DNA of 19,458 bases. Source: Jimgerdemannia flammicorona. Lineage: Eukaryota; Mucoromycota; Endogonomycetes; Endogonales; Endogonaceae. Shown here in pieces: positions 1-10,200 of the stretch. Made by a program: the position numbers and the translations under genes. The DNA lies in assembly GCA_003990745.1 (NCBI GenBank), contig RBNI01002156.1, positions 1 through 19,458 of the forward strand. The letters run 5' to 3'. Position 1 is the stretch's first letter. The number at the start of each line of letters is the position of its first letter. The notes under the pieces were generated by a model, which worked only from the letters and a program-made list of their open reading frames with translations, was not told the origin of the DNA and did no database searches.

Positions 1-889
1 GCCTCACCCTGACGTCGACGTCACCAGTCCTAAGCACTGTGCCCTCCCAGACCTTGAACCCAACATCCACGATCTCTCCATACTCCTTGATCGCCTCCAC
101 AACTACCTCCCTGGTCCTCTCCTTCGAAACAGTTGGGAGATCCAACACTGTCAACTGCACCACCCGGGGGTCCCAGCGCATGCACCGGGCCATAGGAACC
201 ACCACTCCGCCAACCATCATCCCCTTCTCCATGGCTGCCAACAGGGCGTCTTCCTCCTCAAACCCCACCTCTACCCCCTCCTTCCCCTTCAAGAACTTTA
301 TGGAGGCCGCTCCCTTCGCCTCTTGCGCCACCAGCCCCAAAATCATCCTCGCTGTCACCGCCAGGCCCTGGAAGCACATGGTGACTGCGAATTCGGACCT
401 CGACTTCTTGAGTAACGGGGCCGACACCATGCCTGTCACGCCATCTGCCAGGTCCCCGGGCCTCATGCCCCTTTCCAGCCTCGCACTGCCAACCACCGTC
501 ACATCTGGATTTTTTGCCAGATCCCCAGTCACAGCCCCATCAGCAGTCACAGCCCCATCTCCAGCCCCTACTCTGGCTCCCACCCTACCACCAGAGGCAC
601 CCCTGGACACACCGCCCTGTCCGCCAGCAGCAGTCGTCAAAGCCTTCCCCAGGCCCAGCCAACCATCCAGTCCAGAAGCCATCTTCCCCATTCGGACCAT
701 GTCAGCAAAGGTCGACCTCTCCCCTCCTCTCTGCCTCAAACCGCCCCTCCCTCCACCTCCGGCGCTCCTGCCCACCCTCGAGGCCTCCGGCATCTCCAAA
801 CCATCACCCCTCCTCCCCACCTGCTGCCAGCCAAAGGCGCTACCACCCCCCTGGCCAGTACGCTCACCAGTTTGATCAGTGCTGTCCAT
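1..889 (-). CDS. LINE ORF1 protein (copy A), partial at window edge
   Basis: ORF1 of a LINE encodes a nucleic-acid-binding protein of the retrotransposition particle. The minus-strand frame is open from the stop codon at 905-907 to the window edge, about 296 codons without interruption. The first in-frame ATG (887-889) gives a start MDSTDQTGERTGQGG. The first 130 or so residues are rich in Gly, Arg and Ser and probably disordered. From about residue 140 a conserved block follows, with segments such as APLLKK, GAASIKFLKG, EGVEVGFEEE and MRWDPRVVQL that match copy B nearly residue for residue. I see no CCHC knuckle in the visible part. Unlike the homologous copy B gene, it has an ATG start, no in-frame stops and many CpGs, so it may have been intact until recently. 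The large open frame on the opposite strand at 39-875 is its antisense shadow. Function is inferred from position and homology to copy B. Confidence 0.82.
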   Translation of the reverse strand, partial: MDSTDQTGERTGQGGGSAFGWQQVGRRGDGLEMPEASRVGRSAGGGGRGGLRQRGGERSTFADMVRMGKMASGLDGWLGLGKALTTAAGGQGGVSRGASGGRVGARVGAGDGAVTADGAVTGDLAKNPDVTVVGSARLERGMRPGDLADGVTGMVSAPLLKKSRSEFAVTMCFQGLAVTARMILGLVAQEAKGAASIKFLKGKEGVEVGFEEEDALLAAMEKGMMVGGVVVPMARCMRWDPRVVQLTVLDLPTVSKERTREVVVEAIKEYGEIVDVGFKVWEGTVLRTGDVDVRVR

Positions 890-971
890 GTAGCTAGTCG
901 TATGTCACCAAAAACGTTGGAAAAAGTGTTGCCTGAGTCTTGTGTCACCCGAATGGTACTGGTGAAAGATG
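1..971 (-). mobile_element. LINE (non-LTR retrotransposon) copy A, 5' portion
   Basis: This is the 5' part of a Tad1-like LINE read on the minus strand; the rest lies left of the window. It aligns throughout with the 5' end of copy B (about 11900-12864). Both copies begin, on the minus strand, with CATCTTTC followed by a matching CC.GTA.CATTC segment, which places the 5' terminus at 971. Base composition changes abruptly here from C-rich and CpG-rich to about 75% or more AT. The 5' leader before ORF1 is only about 82 bp, as in copy B. The target-site duplication cannot be tested because the other end is outside the window. The Tad1-group assignment rests on general fungal LINE architecture and is an inference. 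Confidence 0.88.
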
Positions 972-1003
972 ATCTCAATACTTCTATTTAATAAGATATA
1001 TAT

Positions 1004-1129
1004 TATAATATAGTAGATACTTAATTTAAAAAATATAGTAGATTTCTTTATCTTGAATACTAGATCTTCTTTAACTTCTTAGAGTTTTTTAGATATAGAA
1101 ATAGATTAGGTTGAAGTATATATATCTAT
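1004..1129 (-). repeat. Inverted Gypsy-type LTR fragment, 3' part
   Basis: Read on the minus strand, this stretch aligns with the 3' third of the LTRs at 2099-2576 and 14199-14672. It shares TATACTTCAA, GTTAAAGAAGATC, TTCAAGATA and the terminal TCTACTATATTATA. Its counterpart continues at 1555, so the LTR was split by the + strand LTR at 1130-1554. It is a related but diverged family member. No internal region of an element is visible beside it, so it is probably a solo LTR or a remnant. Confidence 0.7.
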
Positions 1130-1554
1130 TGTAATATATGGTATGAAATAGAAACAGAATTAGGGGAATAGATATTTGATTGTGGTATCTGAATCTAATT
1201 TCCTGATTTATTATAGTATAGAAATTACCTTTACTGCAGATACTATATCTAAAACATTATTAGTAAAATGCTTATTACTTTTATAAATTTCAGATAGAAT
1301 TTTAAATGAGATTTTATCTGAGATATAGATGGAATTCTGCTGGGAATTTTACATGAAAAGACTTGATATATACTTAGCCATATATTTAGTAGTAGAATTA
1401 GTACACATATATATATAAATAATCTAGTATTTTAGAGTAAATAAACCTCAGTCAGTTTAATTCCAAAAACAAGTCTTCTTTATATACTTTTTCCCTCTTT
1501 ACATAAATTTCAGAATCTGCTATACTTATATAGTTATGTATCTACTATATTATA
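1130..1554 (+). repeat. Solo LTR of a Gypsy-type element, + strand
   Basis: The segment starts TGTAATA and ends ATCTACTATATTATA, matching the termini of the 14199-14672 LTR (TGTAATGA ... ATTATA). Shared internal blocks are GGTATCTGAATCTAATTT, GAGTAAATAAACCTCA and ATACTTATATAGTTA. It is about 425 bp, against about 475 bp for the full Gypsy LTRs, with a diverged U3. The flanks carry a possible 4-bp duplication CTAT (1126-1129 and 1555-1558). No primer-binding site or coding sequence follows, which fits a solo LTR left by LTR-LTR recombination. The original terminal CA appears as TA. Confidence 0.72.
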
Positions 1555-1760
1555 CTATAGACTTTATTATCTCTTTACTTAATTTAAAAGTTTATTCATT
1601 CTAGATACTTGAGATATTTATATAAATTTTCTAGCTATATAGTGACTAAGTTATAACTCATTTCTGTAATATATATGAATTTTTTATAATTATGAGTTTT
1701 CTATATAAGTAGAAGATTCTTTATATTATATAAATTAGATAACTACTATAATAAAACTAT
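1555..1760 (-). repeat. Inverted Gypsy-type LTR fragment, middle part
   Basis: On the minus strand this reads AGTTATAACTTAGTCACTAT, AGCTAG, ATAAATATCTC, AGTATCTAGA and TGAATAAAC, the same order as in the 5' LTR at 2330-2400. Together with 1004-1129 it makes one inverted LTR interrupted by the solo LTR. The upper limit near 1760 is where I can no longer follow the alignment; the U3 part is either deleted or too diverged. Confidence 0.65.
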
Positions 1761-2098
1761 ATACTAATAGAATTAATATATTATAGATAATTAAGATAAC
1801 TATTAGTTCTATATTCTGAGTTCTTATAAGGAAGTACTGAGTTTCAATTGTCTATTGTAGTAGTATAGTCTAAGTATCACTTTTAGGTTCTTATACTGGT
1901 GAAAGTACTGTACTTATATTCCAAGTTAATTAGACTCAGAATTATTAACAAGTTAGGTCTGAGGGTTCTGTGATAAGAATACTACTTTATTTTTATATTT
2001 AGAAAAAGTAGAGCTAAGTTTATAATATACTCTATAGAGGATATATATATAGATTCAAAGCTATATATAATTAAATATAGTATACTAGATATATTTAT
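1761..2098. other. AT-rich stretch without recognisable gene
   Basis: This stretch is very AT-rich and full of TA steps, with stops in all frames and no motif I can name. A short segment near 1920-1960 weakly resembles the inverted U3 of the neighbouring LTRs, so it may be the decayed 5' end of the inverted LTR. That is tentative. Confidence 0.5.
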
Positions 2099-2576
2099 TA
2101 TAATAGTTGATCTGAATTAGGAATATGAATTAAGAAAATAGATATTTTATCATAGTATCTAAATCTAATTCCCAAATATAATAGCTTTATAAAATAGCAG
2201 TCTTTTTATAAATATAGAAAACTTTGGCAATTGCTAAAGATTCTGCAGATATTGAAATATTCATAATTATCAAAATCCTAGCAGATATCAAAAGATTCAA
2301 TACTTATAAAGAGTGACTTACAGAAAATATAGTTATAACTTAGCCACCATATAGCTAGCAAAATTGTATAAATATCTCCAGTATCTAGAGTGAATAAACC
2401 TCAGGTCAGAATAGTTCAAACTAAAGAGAAAGTAAGAGAACTAGTAAGCCTGTAAGCAGTTATACTTCAAACTCACCTATTCTATATCCTGAGGACTCTG
2501 TAGAGTTAAAGAAGATCAAGTTTTCAAGATACAGAAATTTAACATACCTATATAGTTACACATCTACTATATTAAA
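2099..2576 (+). repeat. 5' LTR of the + strand Gypsy element
   Basis: It aligns from end to end with 14199-14672. Shared landmarks are ATCTAAATCTAATT, ACTTTGGCAATT, GAAATATTCA, ATATCTCCAGTATCTAGAG, CCTGAGGACT and AAGATCAAGTTTTCAAGATA. It begins TATAATAGTTGATC where the 3' copy has TGTAATGATTGATC, so the terminal TG has become TA. The 3' boundary, near CTACTATATTA, is uncertain by a few bases. Confidence 0.85.
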
Positions 2577-2578
2577 AC

Positions 2579-2592
2579 TTAGTATCTATTGA
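2579..2592 (+). promoter_or_regulatory. Possible degraded tRNA primer-binding site
   Basis: Directly after the 5' LTR lies TTAGTATCTATTGA. It resembles the TGGTATCAGAG-type primer-binding site (complementary to an initiator Met tRNA 3' end) after G-to-A changes. It lies where a primer-binding site should be, but the match is short and degraded. Confidence 0.35.
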
Positions 2593-2691
2593 TTGATAAT
2601 TTAAAATGAATTTCTCACTTTCAAACTAAACAACAAATAACTTACTACTACTAGAATAAACATATAAACTGAACTAAGATATCTAGACAAG

Positions 2692-3785
2692 ATGGATATG
2701 AGACCACCAGTGTTCTATAAATATACTTCAGATAAATCAATCATTACTTTTATTAATAATTTCAAGTAGTATACTACTGTAAGAACTCTGACAGTAAGAC
2801 AGCAAGTAGCTCTCATATTCTTTAGTTTCTGAGGCCCTACAAGAGCAATATTCACAGCTGCAACCTATATAGAAAATAATGATAATACTGTACTAACAAT
2901 ATAGAAGGCCTGACTTAAAGTTATCTACTATATAGATAAGATCAAGCAAGTCCTGAAGGATTAGCTCAATACAATATACTAAGAAATGAGTGAGGATCTA
3001 AACATATTCTATATTAGAATCTAATATTAAATAATTCTTGCAGATTATAATAATGCTATCTGAGACTAAGTAGCTGAGATAACCTTTATGAAGAGAGTCT
3101 ATCCAGAGATAGCTATAGCTATCCACTTATCACCAGTAGTTCTGAATTAGCTACAGAAGGTCACCTATGCTCAGTGATATTGGATAGTCAGATATCTACA
3201 GAACTATACAATAGAAAGAGTTACTAGAGTTAGAATTGAAGTACTCATGGCAATAGGTATGATCTCTATCATAGTGATCAATCAAAATATATCGCAATCA
3301 AGAGCTATAGAGTAGTAGAGAAACAGTGACCCTATGGAGGAACTCAATAAGAAGTTTTCTGAAATAACTACTCATCTAGGAGACATAATAAAGAAAACCA
3401 AGGAAGAGACTATCAATCAGTTCAAAAGTTGGCTATAATCTCAGACAAGAAGAGAGATATCTACTATATCTGTAGAGAAGAAGGCTATTACTCATATGAA
3501 TATATAAGTAAGTCTAAACATAAGGCTCAGCCAAGCAATACTATACAAAATAAGAAACAGGTCAATACTATTATCTTTGAAGAGATCAGAGAGTCAGATA
3601 AAGAAGGATGGGAAGCCTACTCTACCCAGACTATTATAAAGAATATCTATAAGAAATCCTACAAGAGACCACTAGAGAGATCTAAGAACTTAGTGAAAAA
3701 ACAGATAGAGATTGCTACAGAAAGCCAAGCTGAAGAAACAGATCACAATTTAGAATTGGAGCAGACTGTTCAAGATATCATTTGA
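2692..3785 (+). pseudogene. Gypsy gag pseudogene with broken zinc knuckle
   Basis: Gag forms the virus-like particle and packages the element RNA. The first recognisable Met (2692) begins MDMRPPVFYKYTSDKS, followed by a capsid-like stretch with TAG and TGA stops. The 3' part is open at 3429-3785 in a different frame, so at least one indel lies between. A CCHC zinc knuckle should sit at 3462-3503, and the spacing X2-X4-X4 is kept, but the ligands now read Tyr, Cys, Tyr, Tyr. Three of the four have changed by single transitions (TGY to TAY, CAY to TAY), all at CpA or TpG sites. A Lys/Glu-rich tail ends at 3785. The gene is clearly dead. The true start is uncertain, since an ATG also lies at 2612. 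Confidence 0.72.
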
Positions 3786-6700
3786 GAAACTACTCTAGCC
3801 AGTGAGAGAGAAAAGAAGAAAAAGCTTTGAAAAACCAAGATATTTAAGTATAATATCTTCAAGGATCTCAGCCAATGAAAACTCAATACAACCTTCAGCC
3901 AGCTGGCAGAAATATCCATATTAGATAGCAAATGAGATTTGGACTAGCTGAGACAACTAAGCATCAAGATTGGAAGATAACTGAGGTCAAAATTTTTAAG
4001 AGAACTTAAAAAAAGAAAGTGAAGACAATTACAAGACCTCTGCCTATACAATCTATCAGATTAAAGACAGAGTCTTCAAAGCCATTATTGATACTAAAGC
4101 AGAAGAATATCTTCTCAGTAAGAAAGCAGCAAACTGTCTAGGTTGAGAGGTTGAAGAAGTAACTAAGTTGATATTTATTACAGTAGATAGTATAAGTGCC
4201 ATATCTCTGAGAAAGATTTGAGATATTTCCATCAAGTTTGGAGGAGCAACTATCCCAGTAGATGTAATTGTGATTAATATAACTAACTATGATATTCTTA
4301 TTAGTAACCAATGACTTTATAAAGCCAGGACAATAAATGATCTGAATGTCCAGAAGATACAGATTATCTATTATAGACAGAAGATACAAATCTTCATCAA
4401 TATCAACAAGAGAGTCTTATCTGAAATAGAGGAAGAAGAAAGTGAACAAGAGAAAGCTATATAGTGATTACTCAGAAGAAGAAAAAAAAGATCAGATGGA
4501 TTAGCAAAGAAGATTGATATAAGAATATTATAGAAGGATATATACTATAAGAAGTCTGGCCCCATGGGATCAAGATATACTATATGGAGCATATTAATAA
4601 TTACTATCAGTATACCAGCAGAATTTAGAAGGTCTACCATAAATGAAGACAGAAGGCCCTCAAGAAACAGATAAGAGAAGAGAAAGAGAAAGAGAAGGAG
4701 AGTGAACCACTAGCCCTTCTAGAAGACAGTGATGATGAAGAGAAAATCAAGATCAAGATTTGGAAGATTTACCCTAATATAGTACTACTAGAATATAAGT
4801 CAGAGAATATAGCTAGAATAGATATTACCACAGTAGAAGAAATCATACTTAAACTATAGATAACTACCCTACTTGTAACTAGTCTTAAGAGAATAATTCC
4901 AAAGGATTATATTGAGATTCTCAAGACAAGAAGCAGTCTGGCTAGGAGTGAGATTACTACTGAAAGAGAAGTCATTGATTTAGATTATATCAGAGAAATA
5001 CTACTTATGGCTAGAAACTATAACCCTACAATTTCATTTTCAATCAAGAAGAAGAACTAACTGGTACAGATATTAATCTTCCCAGTTCTTCAGTCAAAGA
5101 TCATAGAAGTTAAGAAGTTGGAGGAAACAGAAAGAGGAAGAAAAGAATTCAGATCTACAGAAAAAGGAGTTTTCATTAGTACCAGAATTACTAAATTGGA
5201 TCACAAGAAGAAGGAAACTATAAATAAGTATAGCTATACCATTAGGAATTAATTTCCACTCAAAGAGGAACTCAAGAAAATACTCTAAAAATTTGAGAAT
5301 ATTCTTACTACAGATTTCAAAGATATCAAAGGAAAGATACCACACTATTATTATAATATAGATATAGAGGACACTAAACCAATCTACTAAAAAGTAAGAC
5401 TAATTCTACTGGCCTACTGCAAATGGCTCAGAGAAGAAATCAAACAAATAGAAGAAGCTAGTATCATCAAAGAAGCTAGCAGTTCTTGGGCTTCTCTAGT
5501 TATATTAGTTCTAAAGAAAGGAAACAAGTCAGGAGAATTTTCTTCAAGATTTTATACTGATTACAGAAAGCTCAACCAAGTTATCAAGAAGGACTAATAA
5601 CTACTGCCCCTCATTAGTGATATTCTTATAACTCTAGAAGATAAAGCATGGTATTACAGTACCTTGGATTTATATTCAGGACTCTACCAAATTGGTCTCA
5701 CAGAAGCAGTGAGTGAGAAGTCAGTCTTTATCACTCTAGATAGAATTTACATCTATCTGTAAATATCATTCAGAATATATAATGCAACAGTAAGCTTCTA
5801 GTAAATGATGTATAAAATCTTCTACTATAATATAAGAAGATTGATAATAATTTATATGAATGATATTATTATTTATAGCAAGATACTAGAGGAATATCTA
5901 CAGTACATCCAGCAAATAATGAAGAAGCTAAGAAAGTATAGTCTATATATCAAGTCCAAGAAATGAAAATTTGTAAATTGAGATCTCCTATCTTAACCAT
6001 ATTATTAACTAAGATAGAATATATACAGACCTCTTCAAGATACAAATAGTAGTAGCATATCTAAGATCTATTATTGTTACTAAAGTATAAGCCATCATGG
6101 GACTTACCTTATACTATCACAGATTTATTAGAGGATTCTTCAATATTACAGGCCCAATCTATGAACTCAACAAGAAGAAAATCAAGTTCCAATAGACAAA
6201 AAGGTAACAAAAAGTATTTGATAAGCTCAAGATTAGGTTGACCCAAATATATATTCTCAGAAGACCAGACTGGACTCAAAAATTCATCCTGCAGACAGAT
6301 ATATATAAGAACTAGAAGTAGTTCTGGTCCAGAAAAAAGACAAAGTAGAGTATATCATTATATATCTTAGCTGAGGAATCCAAGGTGCTGAAAAAGAATA
6401 TAAATTCTATAAGTTAGAATGTCTTGCAGTTATCTGAGCTATAGAAAAGTTCCACTACTATCTCACCAGAAGATACTTCACTATCCAGATAGACTATTTA
6501 GCTCTCACTTAGCTACTGACTACTAGGTAACCCAAAGAAATCTATGCTAGATATATTATTAAGTTATAAGCCTATAATGTAACCATCATACACTACCTCA
6601 GAAGAACCAATACCAATGCAGATGCCCTCTCATAGACACTTCAAAAGACTTGTAACCAACAAACCAACTATTAATAAGGAGCTCTACTATAGAATTATTA

Positions 6701-7015
6701 CTTATCTGAGATAGTGAAAGATACTTTAATATCTGAAAGAATAAATACAAATGATTATCAACAGGATATAAAATAATTTGAAACTGATGGAGAAATATTA
6801 AAGAAGAGAAAGCTACTAGTTAAACCCAAATACAAGAAGAAATAAGTAATGAAATTAGTATATAAACTTGGTCATCTAGGAGAAATAAATACCTATGATA
6901 AAGTAAGAAAAACAATATAGTGGCCAGGAATGAAGGAAGATATCAGATGATTTGTCAAGGCCTGTGATAAATGCTAGAAATAGAAATAAGACCAACAAAA
7001 TCAGACCCTAAAATT
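3786..7015 (+). pseudogene. Gypsy pol pseudogene, first part (PR-RT-RNase H-IN N-terminus)
   Basis: Pol fragments appear in Ty3/Gypsy order. Protease: FKAIIDTKAEEYLLSKKAAN near 4078-4137, where the usual Asp-Thr/Ser-Gly is Asp-Thr-Lys (4090-4098); downstream TNYDILISNQ then a TGA in place of a conserved Trp. Reverse transcriptase: YTDYRKLNQV near 5560, STLDLYSGLYQI (motif A Asp at 5667-5669), and motif C as YMND at 5853-5864 instead of Y-hydrophobic-DD, so one catalytic Asp is Asn; then IIYSKILEEYLQ. RNase H and connection: HRFIRGFFNITGPIYELNKK near 6120, KLECLAVI, NADALS near 6618. Integrase N-terminus: GHLGEINTYDKVRKTI near 6870 and VKACDKC near 6955. TAG, TGA and TAA stops interrupt every domain, many at Trp or Gln positions. 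The gene breaks off at the LINE insertion and resumes at 12880. Confidence 0.87.
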
Positions 7016-7030
7016 AGTATATATAGAACT
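7016..7030. repeat. Target-site duplication of LINE copy B, left copy
   Basis: AGTATATATAGAACT lies immediately beside the oligo(T) that marks the LINE 3' end on this strand. It is identical to 12865-12879. The last T may belong to the tail, so the duplication is 14 or 15 bp. Confidence 0.93.
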
Positions 7031-7250
7031 TTTTTTTATAGTCACTTGGACTCCTCCCTTTATTACCTGTCTATTAATAATTTTACATTTTACCCTCCCA
7101 CTACCCAATCCCCATAGGGGTGCCACTCCCTCTATCCACATGAACAAAGACCACTTTCTCATCCACAACACCAACCCTCCCCCCACTCTGCCTACAGATT
7201 TGTTCTACCAAATGATGCCTTCAACCCCCCTTCAACCCCCAACCAAGCCA
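7030..7250 (-). other. LINE copy B 3' untranslated region and A tail
   Basis: This follows the ORF2 stop codon on the minus strand (7251-7253). It is about 215 bp without coding similarity and ends in TATAAAAAAA, which abuts the target-site duplication. The tail of seven or eight A's is short, consistent with target-primed insertion followed by tail erosion. Confidence 0.75.
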
Positions 7251-10200
7251 CTAGCCTATCAAGGTGTCTTCCATAAGGCTATGCCACCTCCTCAGCCTGA
7301 CCTCAGAGCCAAGTTTCCTCTCATCCTCAAAAACAAATAACCAGTGACTGGCCAGCCCCACCCAAATGGCCAAAGCCCAACCTAACATCAGCCATTCCTT
7401 CCCCACCCCCCCCTCTAGTCGGCCTCTTAGATCCTCCCACTGCTCCTGCCCATCAGCTCCCCTACATACTACTCTCAGATGATCCCCAATGTTCTGCCAA
7501 AAGGTACTAAGTACCTCACACTCCCCTAGCCAATGTTCAGGCATCTGTACATATCTCCCTTCCTGCCCTACATTGTAACACTCTTCACAGTCAAAGCAGC
7601 CTCTCTTGACAAGGTGACCAGAGCAGAAGTTGAGCATGACATTTTGCCTCAGCACATACCACCAGACCACCCAGTACTTCGGCAGCAGCCACCTCCTCAC
7701 CTTGGCACTCCAGGCCCAAATACTATGCCAGTCCCACTCCTTGCTGATTCCTACACTCTGCCAACTGCTAGGCCACAGATCCTGGCCTGGTCCCTATTGG
7801 TACTCAATCTCATCACTAATATCAAACTCAATTAAGGGAATGCCTCCTAGTAACACTCAGTCCCATCTCCACATTGCTTGGTCCCAAGCCTCCTCCCCTT
7901 CATTTCCCTGCTACCTAATACCAATGCGGCATACCCCCTCTGCCACTCCCCACCAGAAGCCTTTGTATCACAATTGTCTGGAGTTCTGAAGGCCCACAAG
8001 CACTAGGAGATCACCAGTCGAACCCCTCAGTGAGGACCTCATCTCCCAGACTTTCTGCAGAAGGAGAACCCAACCACCCCCTCTCAACTCCACTGCTCTC
8101 TTCAGCCACCATGCTCTCAAGCAGTGCAGTCTCTTAGGAAAGTCAACCAGCCCAAGTCCCCCACTCGCCACTGGTAAGGACAAGACCTCCCAGCTGATCT
8201 GACTCTGCCTTCTAGCCCAGATCCACCCTTTGGCCAGCTTCATCAATCGCTTCACCACCCAAGCCGGGAAGTCCAGATGATAAGCCAGATACCACACCTT
8301 TGGCAGCCAATAGACATTTAGAATTGAAATGCATCCTACCAGAGACAATTGGTGGCCCCCCCAACTCTGCAGGGCCTCCTTCCAAATGCCAACCCTCTGC
8401 TCCCACCAAAGTCTGGGTAGAACCAACCTATATACTGACAGATAAATACCCAAGTACCTAACCGCCTCACCAGCAGGGACAATTGTACCAATAATCTCCC
8501 TGCCCACCAGACCATTGCCTAACACCATTGTTTCACACTTATGCCAATTAAGCCTAGCCCCAGAGTTCACCTCATACCACTCCACTGTTTTCTTGAGCTT
8601 CTCAACATCTGCAATTGATCCTAGACTGACCACTATGTCATCAGCAAATGCACTTACTTTCCACCTGATGCCAAAGATAGATAGCCCCACTATCTTCTGC
8701 CTGATTCTGTCCATGAAGGGCTCTAGAGACTAAGCATACAAAATGGGAGACAGTGGGTCCCCCTGGGGCACCCCCCTACCCAGGGGAAATGCTACCTCTC
8801 TATGTCCATTACACATAAGTGCCACCCTACTTTCTTCCAGTAGGCTGATCATGGTAGTCCTGAACTGTCACAGGACCCCAATCCTATCCAAAACTTTCGC
8901 CAGCCAGACCCATCGCACTCGGTCATAAGCCTTCTCCTGGTCCAAAAAGACCAGATGCCCATCCAGTCCACTGACTCATACCCCTTCAATAACACCATGC
9001 ACCCGTGCTGTGCTATCCCTGATGAGCTGGCCTCCCACAAAGCCCCACTGCTCCTCACCCAAGACTTGCTGGGCCACCTTTTGCAACCTTGCGACCACCA
9101 CTTTGGTAACCAACTTTCTGTCCATATCCAGTAGCATAATTGGCCTCCAGTTCTTCCAGTCCTCTCAGCTATCCTTGTTCTTATAAAGCAATATCACCAG
9201 CCCTAGATCCTGTTCTCCTACCCATCTCTCTGTCTGTAGAATCCAATCACACAGTGCCGTCATCTCTCTCAGTATTCCAGGGACTCCCACCATCTTTTTC
9301 CAGAAGTCTCAGGGCAGACCATCCTCCCCAGGCACCATATCCAAGGTTGTCATAGCAAGAACCTGGTGGATCTCCTCCTCTAGCACTGGTAGTACTAAGT
9401 CACCCAACCCATCTGCTTGGGTAGGGTGCCAACCCTCCAATGTTCAATCAATGTCCTCAGCATCTACCCCACCCTCCTCCTTACTCCACAATCCACTCCA
9501 GTGCTCCTTTAACGATCCAAGAATGTCTTGTACCCTATGCACCAATAAACCATTGGCATTAACCACCCCCTCCCACCTGTGCTGCACTCTTCTTGCCTGA
9601 AGAGCTCTCATAAGAAACTTTGAGGGCTGCTTGCTGTCCTCCAGCCCCTGCCAATGAAGCCATGCTGCCAGACCCTGAACCTTTGCCTCTTCCTCATTCT
9701 GCAGCATCTGTTGTAGTTCAGCCACCTCCATTCTTACCCTTATCAATTGCCAGTCCACTTCTCCCTCCAATGTCGCCAGTCTTGTCCAGTCCTCCAAGAG
9801 TCTTGATAGTCTACTAGAAGCCCACTGCACCTGCCACCTCCTCTGTCTCCCCGCCTCTCTACCAGCCTCACTCCAGAAAGTCCTGGCCATCTCCTTCATC
9901 CACATCCACTGAATATCAATTGGGACACCTTCCTGCCTCCAGCCTTCTACCTGTAATTGAACTTCTTCAGCCCATTTATCCCACCAGATCTTATCATTTA
10001 GTAAGGAGGAATTGAGATGCCAATGTCCAGGCCCATCCCCACTCCCCCCAAAATGTCCCTGCCCTAAAAGCTCCCAATAATCTGACCAAGGACACCATTC
10101 CACCTCCAGCGACTTCCAAACATCTAAGCCCCAGCAGCTGGCTATCAGAATCCAATCAATCCTCATCCCCAGTCCCCCAGCACCCTCCTATTCCCCCAAC

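Noticed and set aside
39..875. + strand open frame of 278 codons, proline-rich
   Set aside because: Antisense shadow of LINE copy A ORF1. The minus-strand frame is longer, has a matching start and is conserved in copy B.
2095..2098. TTAT as a firm target-site duplication of the + strand Gypsy
   Set aside because: It matches 14673-14676, but in sequence of this composition a 4-bp AT match is expected by chance, and the LTR ends are uncertain by a few bases.
2692..7015. Genetic code reassignment (TGA or TAG read as Trp/Gln), which would open the Gypsy frames
   Set aside because: TAG, TGA and TAA all occur at conserved positions, along with lost catalytic residues and indels. Directional mutation explains these better than an altered code. 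LINE copy A uses standard codons without stops.
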